DNA from: a virus
Length of the DNA stretch: 38,655 bases
Virus record (IMG/VR): IMGVR_UViG_3300045258_000159
Location: 1 to 38,655 of that record
Strand: one strand, 5' to 3'
Part shown: positions 24,672-31,185 of the stretch, one piece after another
Layout of the letters: each line of letters begins with the position of its first letter
Position numbering within the stretch: the first letter of the stretch is position 1
Position numbers and translations under genes: made by a program
The notes under the pieces: generated by a model
The model's database searches: none
What the model saw: only the letters and a program-made list of their open reading frames with translations
Told to the model about the DNA's origin: nothing

Positions 24672-25031
24672 GTGTTCCCACGGACGCGGAACAAGATGCG
24701 CAACGTGCGCGAGGTGTACCGCGGCCAATCCTACGACTCGAAGAAGGAAGCGCGCTACGCCGCCCAGCTCGACGTGCGCGCGGCGGCCGGCGAGATCTTC
24801 ACCTGGACGAAGGGCGCCTCGGTCTACCTCAAGGCGGGCAACGTTCAGCTCGTCGGCCCGAGCGGGCGCCGCATGTACTACCGCCCCGACTTCGAGGTCA
24901 CGCACATGGACGGCCGCGTCGAGCTCGTGGACGTGAAGGGCAGGAAGGACACGAAGGACCCGGTGTACCGGCTGTACTGGTTGAAGCGCGAGGTGCTCAG
25001 AGCGATGGGCGTCTCGATCACAGAGGTGTAG
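24672..25031 (+). CDS. DUF1064-like phage nuclease
   Basis: The GTG at 24672 has GGAGG four bases upstream and gives 119 residues. The sequence contains SYDSKKEARYAAQLDVRAAAGEI, MYYRPDFEVTHMDGRVELVDVKG and a final basic segment. This matches DUF1064 proteins, with PDF...ELVDVKG forming a PD-(D/E)xK nuclease core (Asp, Glu and Lys). Members often act in phage replication or recombination as Holliday-junction or branched-DNA nucleases. A 164-base gap without a gene precedes it. Confidence 0.8.
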   Translation: MFPRTRNKMRNVREVYRGQSYDSKKEARYAAQLDVRAAAGEIFTWTKGASVYLKAGNVQLVGPSGRRMYYRPDFEVTHMDGRVELVDVKGRKDTKDPVYRLYWLKREVLRAMGVSITEV

Positions 25032-25121
25032 CGCCGCGCTCTATCCGCTCACCGTAGCCCGGCACGGGTTCCGGCCACCAACGGCGGGCGAGCGCGGCCA
25101 ACGTCACACACGGAGGATGAC

Positions 25122-25415
25122 ATGCCCAAGAAGGAGATGGCGGCCTGCGAGTTCTCGCTCAACGTGCGCTGCTCGAAGCTGATCGTCGAGCCGCCCAAGG
25201 GCGAGAGCATTTCGCCGACGCTCTCGGCCGAGTTGATCGAGACCGTCGAGAAGTCGCCCGCGAAGATTGCGATCAAGGACATCGACGAGACGATCGCCGA
25301 AGTGCTCCGCGCCGGGATCCTGAAGGGCCGCCGCTACGAGCTGTACGTCCAGCTCAAGGAGCTGCCAGAGGTCCAGACCTCGATGAACTTCGACTCGGCG
25401 TCGGGGGCGCACTGA
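25122..25415 (+). CDS. Small early protein of unknown function
   Basis: The gene encodes 97 residues from an ATG with GGAGG six bases upstream. It alternates strands (ACEFSLNVRCSKLIVEPP) with helices (LSAELIETVEKSP, IDETIAEVLRAGILKG) and ends YELYVQLKELPEVQTSM. No catalytic or metal motif is visible. It precedes the Ala-rich repeat gene by one base, suggesting co-expression. Confidence 0.65.
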   Translation: MPKKEMAACEFSLNVRCSKLIVEPPKGESISPTLSAELIETVEKSPAKIAIKDIDETIAEVLRAGILKGRRYELYVQLKELPEVQTSMNFDSASGAH

Positions 25416-25416
25416 C

Positions 25417-26121
25417 ATGGCGCGCGCCCTGATCCTCGATGAGATCGTGCTCAAGTACGGATCGCACGCACGGCCGCAGTCGGGGATGTGCGTCATGGAA
25501 GCCGCCGCCTACGTCGCCGGCGAGGAATTCTCCGATCACCCCCAGTGCGTCTGCCCGGTGATCGCCCGGTTCCTGCGCTCGTGGAATGACGCGCTGCCGG
25601 ACGACGAGACTCGGACGCGCCTGCTCAGGCCGCTGATCCCGGTGATCCTGAACACGCGCTCGACGGAGGCGGTCGAGATGCGGCGCTCGTGGATGGCCTT
25701 CGACTGGATGGTGCGCGAGTTCACGCCGACGTGGCTCGACCTCGTGGAAAGCTGTAAGCCGCACGCGGCGAACCTGCGCGCGCTGCCCGAGATCGACTCG
25801 ACCGGCGCGCTCGACCTGGCGCTCCCGGCGCTGCGCGAAGCGCAGCGCGCGGGGGCCGCAGCGCGGGCCGCAGCGTGGGCCGCAGCGGGGGACGCAGCGT
25901 GGGACGCAGCGGGGGACGCAGCGGGGGCCGCAGCGGGGGACGCAGCGCGGGACGCAGCGCGGGACGCAGCGCGGGACGCAGCGCGGGACGCAGCGCGGGA
26001 CGCAGCGCGGGACGCAGCGCGGGACGCAGCGCGGGACGCCCTCGCTCCGCCGACCGCTGCGCTGCAGCAGTCGGCGATCGCCCTGATCCACCGCATGGCG
26101 GCCGTGAAGGAGGTCGCGTGA
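25417..26121 (+). CDS. Phage protein with a variable Ala-rich repeat region
   Basis: The protein has 234 residues. Residues 1-140 (LKYGSHARPQSGMCVMEAAAYVAGE, CPVIARFLRSWNDALPD, MAFDWMVREFTPTWLDL) match a family common in actinobacteriophages and other phages. Residues about 145-208 are built from four-residue repeats such as AARD, AAGD and AAWD, encoded by 16 tandem 12-bp units. These would form a long charged Ala-rich helix. A short helix follows. Function is unknown. Copy number may vary because every unit keeps the frame. Confidence 0.8.
   Translation: MARALILDEIVLKYGSHARPQSGMCVMEAAAYVAGEEFSDHPQCVCPVIARFLRSWNDALPDDETRTRLLRPLIPVILNTRSTEAVEMRRSWMAFDWMVREFTPTWLDLVESCKPHAANLRALPEIDSTGALDLALPALREAQRAGAAARAAAWAAAGDAAWDAAGDAAGAAAGDAARDAARDAARDAARDAARDAARDAARDAARDALAPPTAALQQSAIALIHRMAAVKEVA
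25849..26040 (+). repeat. Sixteen tandem 12-bp repeats inside a gene
   Basis: The 192-base array is made of 12-bp units. Positions 25945-26028 hold seven exact copies of GCGCGGGACGCA, followed by an eighth that differs at its last base. The eight earlier units (25849-25944) vary at two or three positions. Each encodes four residues. The exact copies at the 3' end suggest recent expansion by slippage or unequal recombination. Confidence 0.9.
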
Positions 26122-26858
26122 GCCTTCGCGCCATCTACGACGCCCGCGGAGTTCCCGATACGACGAAGCTCGCCGACCTCTACGTCGTCTCAAGCACCCT
26201 GACCTCGCGCCCGACTCTCGGCAATCCCAAGGGCCGCGTCCTCGTCTCTCTCTCCGGAACGCTCCACTTCACGCCCGATGGCGAGGTGGACCCGCACCCG
26301 CTCAACCTGGCGGTGCACGACCTCGCCGACCACTACGGCGCAATCATGCCGGGCATCCTCGGCATCGAGCCCAACGGCTACTACACCCAGGGGATCGACC
26401 TGACGAAGCGCGGGCTCGCCTCGGAGCTAATCCCGCTGTGGATCGAGAAGGCCGGGCCGTTCGACGGTATCCACTGGGACATTTTCACGCCGCTCGCGAA
26501 CCCGACGCCGCCGTGGGATCGGGTCATGTCCGGGATCGCGTCGACGATCCGACTGGCGGGCAAGCTCGTCCTCGGCCAGCAATTCCAGATCACCGACGGC
26601 GTGATGGGCACCAATGGCATGTGGTGGGAGCAGAGCCCGAACAACAACCAGTACACGATGGAGCGGCACCTGATCGACGCGACCATGTTCCGTCAGGTGG
26701 TGAAGATGGCCGACAAGCGCGAAGCGATCTTCGTGTGCGAGATGCGCGAGCCCGAGGAATTCCCGCAGTGGTATCGCGATCAGGTCAAGGCGTGGGCGAT
26801 CGCGAACGATTTCTACCTCAGTGTCGGCGTGGATGCGGACGCGGGGGCGGCGCTGTGA
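26118..26858 (+). CDS. Possible TIM-barrel glycosidase-like protein
   Basis: The gene encodes 246 residues from a GTG overlapping the upstream stop by four bases. The order of strands and helices, with GILGIEPNGYYTQGIDLTK and PFDGIHWDIFTPLANPTPPW (Asp121), resembles the beta-strand ends of TIM-barrel glycoside hydrolases, in which an acidic residue follows a strand. Later parts contain LVLGQQFQITDG and AIFVCEMREPEEF. No signal peptide is present, so it would act in the cytoplasm. Which sugar, if any, it acts on is unknown, and catalytic residues are not confirmed. Confidence 0.55.
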   Translation: MSLRAIYDARGVPDTTKLADLYVVSSTLTSRPTLGNPKGRVLVSLSGTLHFTPDGEVDPHPLNLAVHDLADHYGAIMPGILGIEPNGYYTQGIDLTKRGLASELIPLWIEKAGPFDGIHWDIFTPLANPTPPWDRVMSGIASTIRLAGKLVLGQQFQITDGVMGTNGMWWEQSPNNNQYTMERHLIDATMFRQVVKMADKREAIFVCEMREPEEFPQWYRDQVKAWAIANDFYLSVGVDADAGAAL

Positions 26859-27031
26859 CCCGCCACGCGCTCATCGCGATCGCGGTGGCGGCGCCCTTCA
26901 TCATCGCCGCCCTCGTCGCCAGCGGCTACGACTCCGCGAAGGGTGCCCGTCGGCTCTGGCGCTCGGTGGTCATTCTCGGGGTCGGGGCGGTGCTTGTCGG
27001 GCTCGTGTTGCGGACTGGGGGATTGCCGTGA
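26855..27031 (+). CDS. Small membrane protein with two hydrophobic segments
   Basis: This 58-residue frame starts at a GTG overlapping the previous stop (GTGA). It has hydrophobic segments at about 5-22 and 39-53 separated by a basic loop (SAKGARRLWRS), suggesting an inner-membrane hairpin. It might be an early membrane-acting or accessory protein. Function is unknown. Confidence 0.55.
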   Translation: MTRHALIAIAVAAPFIIAALVASGYDSAKGARRLWRSVVILGVGAVLVGLVLRTGGLP

Positions 27032-27291
27032 TTCGCGAGCCGTGGTGGTTGACCGCACGATCTCCCGAGATCGACGACTCGCGTCTTGGTCATGCGTGCA
27101 TGGTCGCGTCCAGAATCGTCGGCAACGATCGGCTGTCGGAGCACCTTCGACTGGCCGCGGAGAGATTGCGCAGCGACGCGACGCCCGTTCCTCAGCGACG
27201 GATTCAAGGTCGCGTTGGCTACTACCGCTGCTCGCGATGCAAGGGCGTCGGACACAATGCCGCGACGTGCCGGGAGGGATCGCGCTCATGA
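27028..27291 (+). CDS. Small protein with a CCHC zinc knuckle
   Basis: The gene encodes 87 residues from a GTG overlapping the preceding stop. Residues 12-60 are helical, with SEHLRLAAERLRSD. The C-terminus has CSRCKGVGHNAATC, which is exactly CX2CX4HX4C, the retroviral-type zinc knuckle that binds single-stranded nucleic acid. The protein could bind ssDNA or RNA during early replication. The family is otherwise unrecognised. Confidence 0.7.
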   Translation: MIREPWWLTARSPEIDDSRLGHACMVASRIVGNDRLSEHLRLAAERLRSDATPVPQRRIQGRVGYYRCSRCKGVGHNAATCREGSRS

Positions 27292-27407
27292 GCAACCACG
27301 AGCCTGTCGAATACGGCGCGGTCTGCCTCGTGGCCGTTCTCCTGACGCTGGTGGCGTTCGGGGTTGCGGGGCTCGCGCTGCATGTGATCGGGAGGGTGGG
27401 GCTGTGA
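27288..27407 (+). CDS. Very small single-span membrane protein
   Basis: An ATG overlapping the preceding stop opens a 39-residue frame with a short polar start (SNHEPVEYG) and one hydrophobic segment covering most of the rest. It overlaps the following gene by four bases in the same coupled string. The coding call relies mainly on the unbroken overlap pattern. Confidence 0.5.
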   Translation: MSNHEPVEYGAVCLVAVLLTLVAFGVAGLALHVIGRVGL

Positions 27408-27694
27408 ACTGGCGCGCCTCGTGGATCTACCAGTGCGACGACTGCAAGGGCCTCTCGGTCTACACCGAGCACCCGGCGCTGCTGGTGGCGTGCCCGACAT
27501 GCAAGGAGCCCGTCGACGAGAAGTGTACGGGCGATGGTGGGCGCTACGAGCGTCAGCCGCACAAGGCGCGCATCGCGCTGGCCGCGCAACTCAACCGCGA
27601 CCGGAAGACGGCGATTTGCGAGTGCCCGGCCCCGCCGGTCGGTGCTCGCAAGTCGAAGCCGGTCGACACCGCGACGTCCGAGATGTTCGGGTGA
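27404..27694 (+). CDS. Small zinc-ribbon protein
   Basis: The gene encodes 96 residues from a GTG overlapping the previous stop. YQCDDCKG and ACPTCKEP form two CX2C knuckles typical of a zinc ribbon, with further cysteines at EKCTG and CECP. A basic helix (PHKARIALAAQLNRDRK) lies between. A nucleic-acid-binding role is plausible. It is one of several small Cys-rich proteins in this early unit. Confidence 0.65.
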   Translation: MNWRASWIYQCDDCKGLSVYTEHPALLVACPTCKEPVDEKCTGDGGRYERQPHKARIALAAQLNRDRKTAICECPAPPVGARKSKPVDTATSEMFG

Positions 27695-28050
27695 GCAGTC
27701 TCCGCCAGAACGTCGCCCACCCCCGCGGCGAGGCGCAGCTGACGCTGTGGACGCCCGCGGGAAAGTACGAGGCGCAATACCTCGAACACCGCCGCGCGCA
27801 TCCGCAGGTCTTCGATGAGCTCGTGGCGGCGGCGCGGGAGGCGCGGGCGCGAGGATGGAAGAAGCTGGGCATTCGCGCGATCTGGGAGCGGATGCGCTGG
27901 CGGCGAGGTCCCAAGCCGCTCGACAGCGCGGGCTTCCACATGAACGACCACCTGACGGCCTACTACGCGCGCGAGATCGTCGCGAGCTGTCCTGACCTGG
28001 TGGAGATGTTCGAGCTGCGGACGAGGACCAACCCGGAGGAATCGGCGTGA
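27691..28050 (+). CDS. Early phage protein of a recurring unknown family
   Basis: The frame of 119 residues starts at a GTG overlapping the prior stop. The central part, ELVAAAREARARGWKKLGIRAIWERMRW, then FHMNDHLTAYYAREIVASCPDLVEMFELR, is a pattern I recall from small proteins of several phages, all helical with a conserved N-(x)4-AYYAR block. No function is known to me. Position suggests a role in DNA metabolism or host takeover. Confidence 0.65.
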   Translation: MSSLRQNVAHPRGEAQLTLWTPAGKYEAQYLEHRRAHPQVFDELVAAAREARARGWKKLGIRAIWERMRWRRGPKPLDSAGFHMNDHLTAYYAREIVASCPDLVEMFELRTRTNPEESA

Positions 28051-28583
28051 CCTGCATCGTTGCGATCAAGGACGGCGGCAAGGTGCACATGGGATGCGAC
28101 TCGATCGGGACGGACGGCTGGCGCAAGCAGGCGCGCACGCGGCCGAAGCTGTTCAAGAAGGGGCCGCTGCTCATCGGCTACTGCGGCAGCTTCCGGATGG
28201 CGGATCTGCTCGAGTTCAACCTCGACGTCCCGAAGCTCCTGCCGGATGAGGACCTGCCGACGTGGATGGTCAAGGAGCTCGTCCCGGCGGTGCGCACCAA
28301 TTTCAAGGAAGGCGGATACGCGACGAAGCACGACGACGCCGAGCGCGGCGGAGACTTCCTCATCGCGGTGCGCGGCCGCCTGTTCTGCATCGAGAGCGAC
28401 TATCAGGTCGGAGAGACGACGCGCGAGTACGCCGCTCTCGGAAGCGGCGAGCCATTCGCGATGGGATCTCTATTCGGGACCGAGGGCCGGGCGGTGCTCG
28501 ATCGTCTGCAAGTCGCACTCGAAGCCGCGCATGAGATGTGCGCGACGGTGGCCCCGCCGTTTCACTTCCTCGCGGAGGACTGA
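28047..28583 (+). CDS. Proteasome/HslV-like Ntn-hydrolase peptidase
   Basis: The gene encodes 178 residues from a GTG overlapping the upstream stop. After removal of the initiator Met, Thr becomes residue 1 (TCIVAIKDGGKVHMGCDS). Asp18 then becomes 17 and Lys34 (RTRPKLFKK) becomes 33, the catalytic Thr1/Asp17/Lys33 spacing of HslV and proteasome beta subunits. Later blocks LLIGYCGSF and YAALGSGEPFAMG match the family glycine loops. The length suits HslV (about 175). No HslU-like ATPase is visible, so it could use a host unfoldase or act alone on small substrates. Confidence 0.8.
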   Translation: MTCIVAIKDGGKVHMGCDSIGTDGWRKQARTRPKLFKKGPLLIGYCGSFRMADLLEFNLDVPKLLPDEDLPTWMVKELVPAVRTNFKEGGYATKHDDAERGGDFLIAVRGRLFCIESDYQVGETTREYAALGSGEPFAMGSLFGTEGRAVLDRLQVALEAAHEMCATVAPPFHFLAED

Positions 28584-29059
28584 TGTTCACGCTGACCGTC
28601 TCAGGGATCGAGATCCGGTGCGATAGCGCAGGTGACGCGGCCGAGCTCGTGCGCGCGCTCGAGGCAGAGAAGGCGGAGCCCACGCGCAAGCAGGTCCTCG
28701 CCGGGGTCAAGTTCGCGACCCGCGCGGCGCGCAAGGCGCGCGGTGTCGCCCGCGACGATCTTGCGGCGGGCTTCACCGACCCGCCGGCGAAGACAGCGCA
28801 GACCAAGGAGGTCCCGGTCAAGCGCCTGCCGCCCGGCGTGTCGAAGGCGGACGCGGTCGCCACGAAGAAGCCGAGGGGGGGGTCCGGTCGACGGCCGTCG
28901 CTCACCGATTCGGAGATCACGGAGATCCACGCGCGTTACATGGCAGGCGAGCGATCGTCCGACCTGTGCCAGGAGGCGGGCGTCAGCCTCGCGCCGCTCT
29001 ACAACGGCTTCAAGAGGCTCGGGCTGCCGATCAAGGGGCGCTCGGGCGGGAACGGATGA
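28583..29059 (+). CDS. Early protein with a C-terminal resolvase-like HTH
   Basis: The 158-residue protein starts at an ATG sharing one base with the prior stop (TGATG). The N-terminal part (FTLTVSGIEIRCDSAGDAAELVRALEAEK) suggests a small strand-helix domain, followed by a basic Lys/Arg/Ala linker. Residues about 103-155 (RPSLTDSEITEIHARYMAGE, then DLCQEAGVSLAPLYNGFKRL) resemble the DNA-binding HTH of Hin-type resolvases. No recombinase catalytic domain is present. It is likely a regulator or DNA-binding adaptor. Confidence 0.65.
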   Translation: MFTLTVSGIEIRCDSAGDAAELVRALEAEKAEPTRKQVLAGVKFATRAARKARGVARDDLAAGFTDPPAKTAQTKEVPVKRLPPGVSKADAVATKKPRGGSGRRPSLTDSEITEIHARYMAGERSSDLCQEAGVSLAPLYNGFKRLGLPIKGRSGGNG

Positions 29060-29063
29060 GCGC

Positions 29064-29270
29064 GTGACCCACGACCCCGGCATCGACATTCCTCGCGACC
29101 ACATGCTGACGACCGACGAGGTTGCGAAGTTGCTCCGGATCACGCCTCAGCGCGTGCGGCAGAAGGCGCTGCTCGGGGAGATCCCGCGGCACAAGATGGA
29201 CGGCCGCGTGCTATTCGCCCCCGAAGACATTCGGGCGTACATCGACGCGCGGCGGGAGGGCTCGACGTGA
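29064..29270 (+). CDS. Excisionase/MerR-type HTH protein (first copy)
   Basis: The GTG at 29064 gives 68 residues. MLTTDEVAKLLRITPQRVRQ, then GEIPRHKMDGRVLFAPEDIRAYIDARR is the helix-wing pattern of Excise/MerR-like HTH_17 proteins. It might be an excisionase or a regulator. A second such protein lies directly before the integrase. The upstream part (VTHDPGIDIPRDH) could be skipped if translation starts at the ATG coding the first Met of the HTH. Confidence 0.7.
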   Translation: MTHDPGIDIPRDHMLTTDEVAKLLRITPQRVRQKALLGEIPRHKMDGRVLFAPEDIRAYIDARREGST

Positions 29271-29701
29271 AACGCAAACAGGTTCGGCTCTACGACGGTG
29301 GCGCCAGGCATCGCGAGCTCGTCGCGCAGTTGTACGCGCGCGGATGGTCCAGCCGCGGATGGATGGCGACCCTCCTGAGCGCCGTCCAGAACGACGAGGA
29401 GTGGAGCTGCGCGCTCGAGGACGATTCCCTGGAGGAGATCAAAGAGGCGAGGGTCGTTCCCGACGGTTGGATGTTTTACTCCGAGGTGGAGAGCGGCAAG
29501 ACCGTCCTCGCTTTCGTCGAGGTCGAGGTCACGAGCCCGGTGTCCGAGGACAAGATGGCCGCCTATGCGAACCTGTTCTGGGAGCTGGACGTCCTTGAGA
29601 TCGCGCTCGACGTCGTGGTCGTCGACTATGCGGGCGAGGCGTCGCACCTCCTGGGCCAGGCCAACATGGTCGAGCGCATGTTCGGCGGGAGCAGGGGATA
29701 G
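29267..29701 (+). CDS. Possible nuclease-like protein (PD...EVEV...K pattern)
   Basis: The frame of 144 residues starts at a GTG overlapping the upstream stop. An N-terminal helical HTH-like part (ELVAQLYARGWSSRGWMATL) precedes VVPDGWMFYSEV, TVLAFVEVEVTS and SEDKMAAYANLFWEL. The order P-D, E-x-E, K...Y is like replication-relaxation and restriction-nuclease-like proteins. The usual Lys of E-x-K is replaced, so activity is doubtful. Function is inferred weakly. It lies between two excisionase-like HTH genes. Confidence 0.5.
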   Translation: MKRKQVRLYDGGARHRELVAQLYARGWSSRGWMATLLSAVQNDEEWSCALEDDSLEEIKEARVVPDGWMFYSEVESGKTVLAFVEVEVTSPVSEDKMAAYANLFWELDVLEIALDVVVVDYAGEASHLLGQANMVERMFGGSRG

Positions 29702-29709
29702 GCGCCCAG

Positions 29710-29892
29710 GTGAAGCCCGCCACCGCGCTGCTGAGTGCCTCGGAAATCGCGGCAATCCTCAAGATCCCCGCGAAAAAGGTCTACGACCTCCTCCGCGAGG
29801 AGGGCCTGCCTTGCTACCGGATCGGCCGGCGGGTACGTTACGACCCGGGAGAGTTCGAGCGCTGGCTCTCGACCCGAAAGGGACCAGCATGA
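29710..29892 (+). CDS. Excisionase-like HTH protein beside integrase
   Basis: This 60-residue protein starts at a GTG and overlaps the integrase start by ATGA. LLSASEIAAILKIPAKKVYD, then EGLPCYRIGRRVRYDPGEFERWL is an Excise/HTH_17 winged-helix pattern. Overlap with the integrase gene makes a recombination directionality factor (Xis) likely. It could bind near the candidate attP about 1 kb downstream. A function in phage excision is inferred from context. Confidence 0.75.
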   Translation: MKPATALLSASEIAAILKIPAKKVYDLLREEGLPCYRIGRRVRYDPGEFERWLSTRKGPA

Positions 29893-30860
29893 GACGACAG
29901 CGTGGCCTCTACCGCCGCAAGGGACGCGACGGCTGGCACGCCTGGGTTCGCGTGGACGGCGAGCCCCGGCAGCGCAAGATGGGCACGACGCTCATCGAGG
30001 CGCAGGCGAACCTCAAGAAGGTGCGCGCGCAGGGGGGCGCGCCCGCGACAACGACGGTTGCCCAGGCGATCGCGGTGTGGTGCGAGACGCAGCTCTCCGT
30101 CTCGCACGGCTCCGCTCGAGGCCGGGCGATCGTTCTGGCGCGAGCGGAGAAGTACCTCGCCCGGTTCCTCGGCTTCGACCGCGTGGCCTCTCTCGGCTAC
30201 GCGCGCCTGAGCGAGTACCGGCTCTGGCTCGACACGCAGGGGCTGGCGGCGCAGACGGTGCATCACCTGATGGGAGATCTGAGGGGCCTGCTGCTGTTCC
30301 TCGTGCGCACCGGGCGACTGGATCGGACGCCGTTCGATCGAGCGCTCATGCCGCGGGTTCCGCAGCGTCTCGCACGGCCGCTCCTGCCCGAAGAGGCGCG
30401 CGCGGTGTGCGCGATCCCGGGCGAGCTCGGTTTCCAGTGCCGGCTGGGCATCGGGAGCGGGTTCCGGTTCTCCGACCTGTGCGGGCTCGATCGGACGCAC
30501 TTCGACGGCGCCGCGCTCGTCCTGGTGGCGCAGAAGACCGGGCGAGTGGTGCGGGTGCCGCTCGATCAGGAGCTCGCGGACGAGATCCGCGGCCGGATCG
30601 GGCGACTGTTCGATCGCTCACCGAACGCCCCGGGATCGTTCAACCGGAGCGTGCGGGCCGCCTCAGGAGTGGCCGGATTTCACGCACACCGGATGCGCCA
30701 CACGTTCGCGAACCGGATGCGCGCGAAGGGCGTGGACATCTACCGGATTCGCGACTTGCTCGGGCACCGGACCGTGACCACGACCGAGATCTACCTGTCG
30801 TCGGTGGCGGCATACGACCCGGAAACGGTACAGGCGGTGACCGAGGTTGTGACCGGATAG
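29889..30860 (+). CDS. int: Tyrosine-family integrase
   Basis: The gene encodes 323 residues. An Arm-type beta-rich N-terminus (GLYRRKGRDGWHAWVRVDGE) and a SAM-like core-binding domain precede the catalytic domain. Candidate catalytic residues are Arg193 (GSGFRFSDL), Lys216, His267 and Arg270 (HRMRH), His293 (LGHR) and Tyr302 (TEIYL), in the usual order. It would join phage and host DNA at an att core; a tRNA-like core begins 48 bases after its stop. A 10-bp palindrome GCGCATGCGC overlaps the last base of the gene. Confidence 0.95.
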   Translation: MRRQRGLYRRKGRDGWHAWVRVDGEPRQRKMGTTLIEAQANLKKVRAQGGAPATTTVAQAIAVWCETQLSVSHGSARGRAIVLARAEKYLARFLGFDRVASLGYARLSEYRLWLDTQGLAAQTVHHLMGDLRGLLLFLVRTGRLDRTPFDRALMPRVPQRLARPLLPEEARAVCAIPGELGFQCRLGIGSGFRFSDLCGLDRTHFDGAALVLVAQKTGRVVRVPLDQELADEIRGRIGRLFDRSPNAPGSFNRSVRAASGVAGFHAHRMRHTFANRMRAKGVDIYRIRDLLGHRTVTTTEIYLSSVAAYDPETVQAVTEVVTG

Positions 30861-30869
30861 CGCATGCGC
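30860..30869. repeat. Perfect 10-bp palindrome at the integrase stop
   Basis: GCGCATGCGC begins at the last base of the integrase stop codon. It may be a small stem or a protein-binding site upstream of the candidate attP core. Biological relevance is uncertain. Confidence 0.3.
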
Positions 30870-30907
30870 ACCGAATCGGCGCTGGAACTGAGAAGTCAGC
30901 ACGAACG

Positions 30908-30952
30908 TTCCTAAACTGCGTGCCGGGTGTTCGAGTCACCCCGGGGGCACCA
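30908..30952 (+). other. Candidate attP core: 3' half of tRNA-Arg(CCT)
   Basis: The segment reads as a tRNA from the anticodon loop to CCA: loop TTCCTAA, 3' anticodon strand ACTGC, variable bases GTGCC, T-stem GGGTG/CACCC with loop TTCGAGT, then acceptor strand CGGGGGC, discriminator A and CCA. The 5' anticodon strand upstream does not pair, so it is not a complete tRNA. It lies 48 bases after the integrase stop. Phages often use such 3' tRNA halves as attachment cores because they restore the host gene on integration. The anticodon assignment assumes a five-base variable loop. Confidence 0.8.
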
Positions 30953-31027
30953 CACTCAAACCGGCCAGAGCGCGCCGAACTCTCCCGTTCGCAAGCTCTT
31001 ACGGATCGAGCCCGCCCGCTACACGCG

Positions 31028-31054
31028 GCGTAGCAATGCTACGCGGGGCGTAGC
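31028..31054. repeat. Hairpin and direct repeats of GCGTAGC
   Basis: GCGTAGC and GCTACGC form a perfect 7-bp stem with loop AAT at 31028-31044, and a third GCGTAGC copy is at 31048-31054. A related GCTACACGC lies just upstream. They are in the 325-base stretch between integrase and the next small gene, where integrase arm sites or a terminator could lie. No gene is supported in this stretch. Confidence 0.5.
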
Positions 31055-31090
31055 CGAATCCCCAAGAGTCCCCGTGAATCCCCGCTGGTT

Positions 31091-31109
31091 CCGTGACCGA
31101 ACCGTGACC
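31091..31109. repeat. Direct repeats CCGTGACC
   Basis: CCGTGACC occurs at 31091-31098 and 31102-31109. A longer form ACCGTGACCA also appears inside the integrase gene at 30771-30780. On either side of the attP core these could be arm-type protein-binding sites. Their spacing to the core is larger than in simple examples, and this role is conjecture. Confidence 0.3.
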
Positions 31110-31185
31110 AGTCCCACCTCCCGGCTATGCTCCTCCGCTGCACATCGAAACCCCTCGCTCCAACCCTCACCTCCCGAGGCGCCCC

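Noticed and set aside
22969-24681. A 570-codon minus-strand frame
   Set aside because: It is antisense to the exonuclease and its partner gene, has no motif, and runs against the direction of the early unit.
25849-26040. A possible CRISPR-like array
   Set aside because: The repeats are 12 bp with no spacers and lie in frame inside a coding sequence, so they form a minisatellite.
30903-30952. A complete tRNA-Arg gene carried by the phage
   Set aside because: The bases before the anticodon loop do not pair with the 3' anticodon strand, and no D-arm or 5' acceptor strand is present. It is only the 3' half, as expected for attP.
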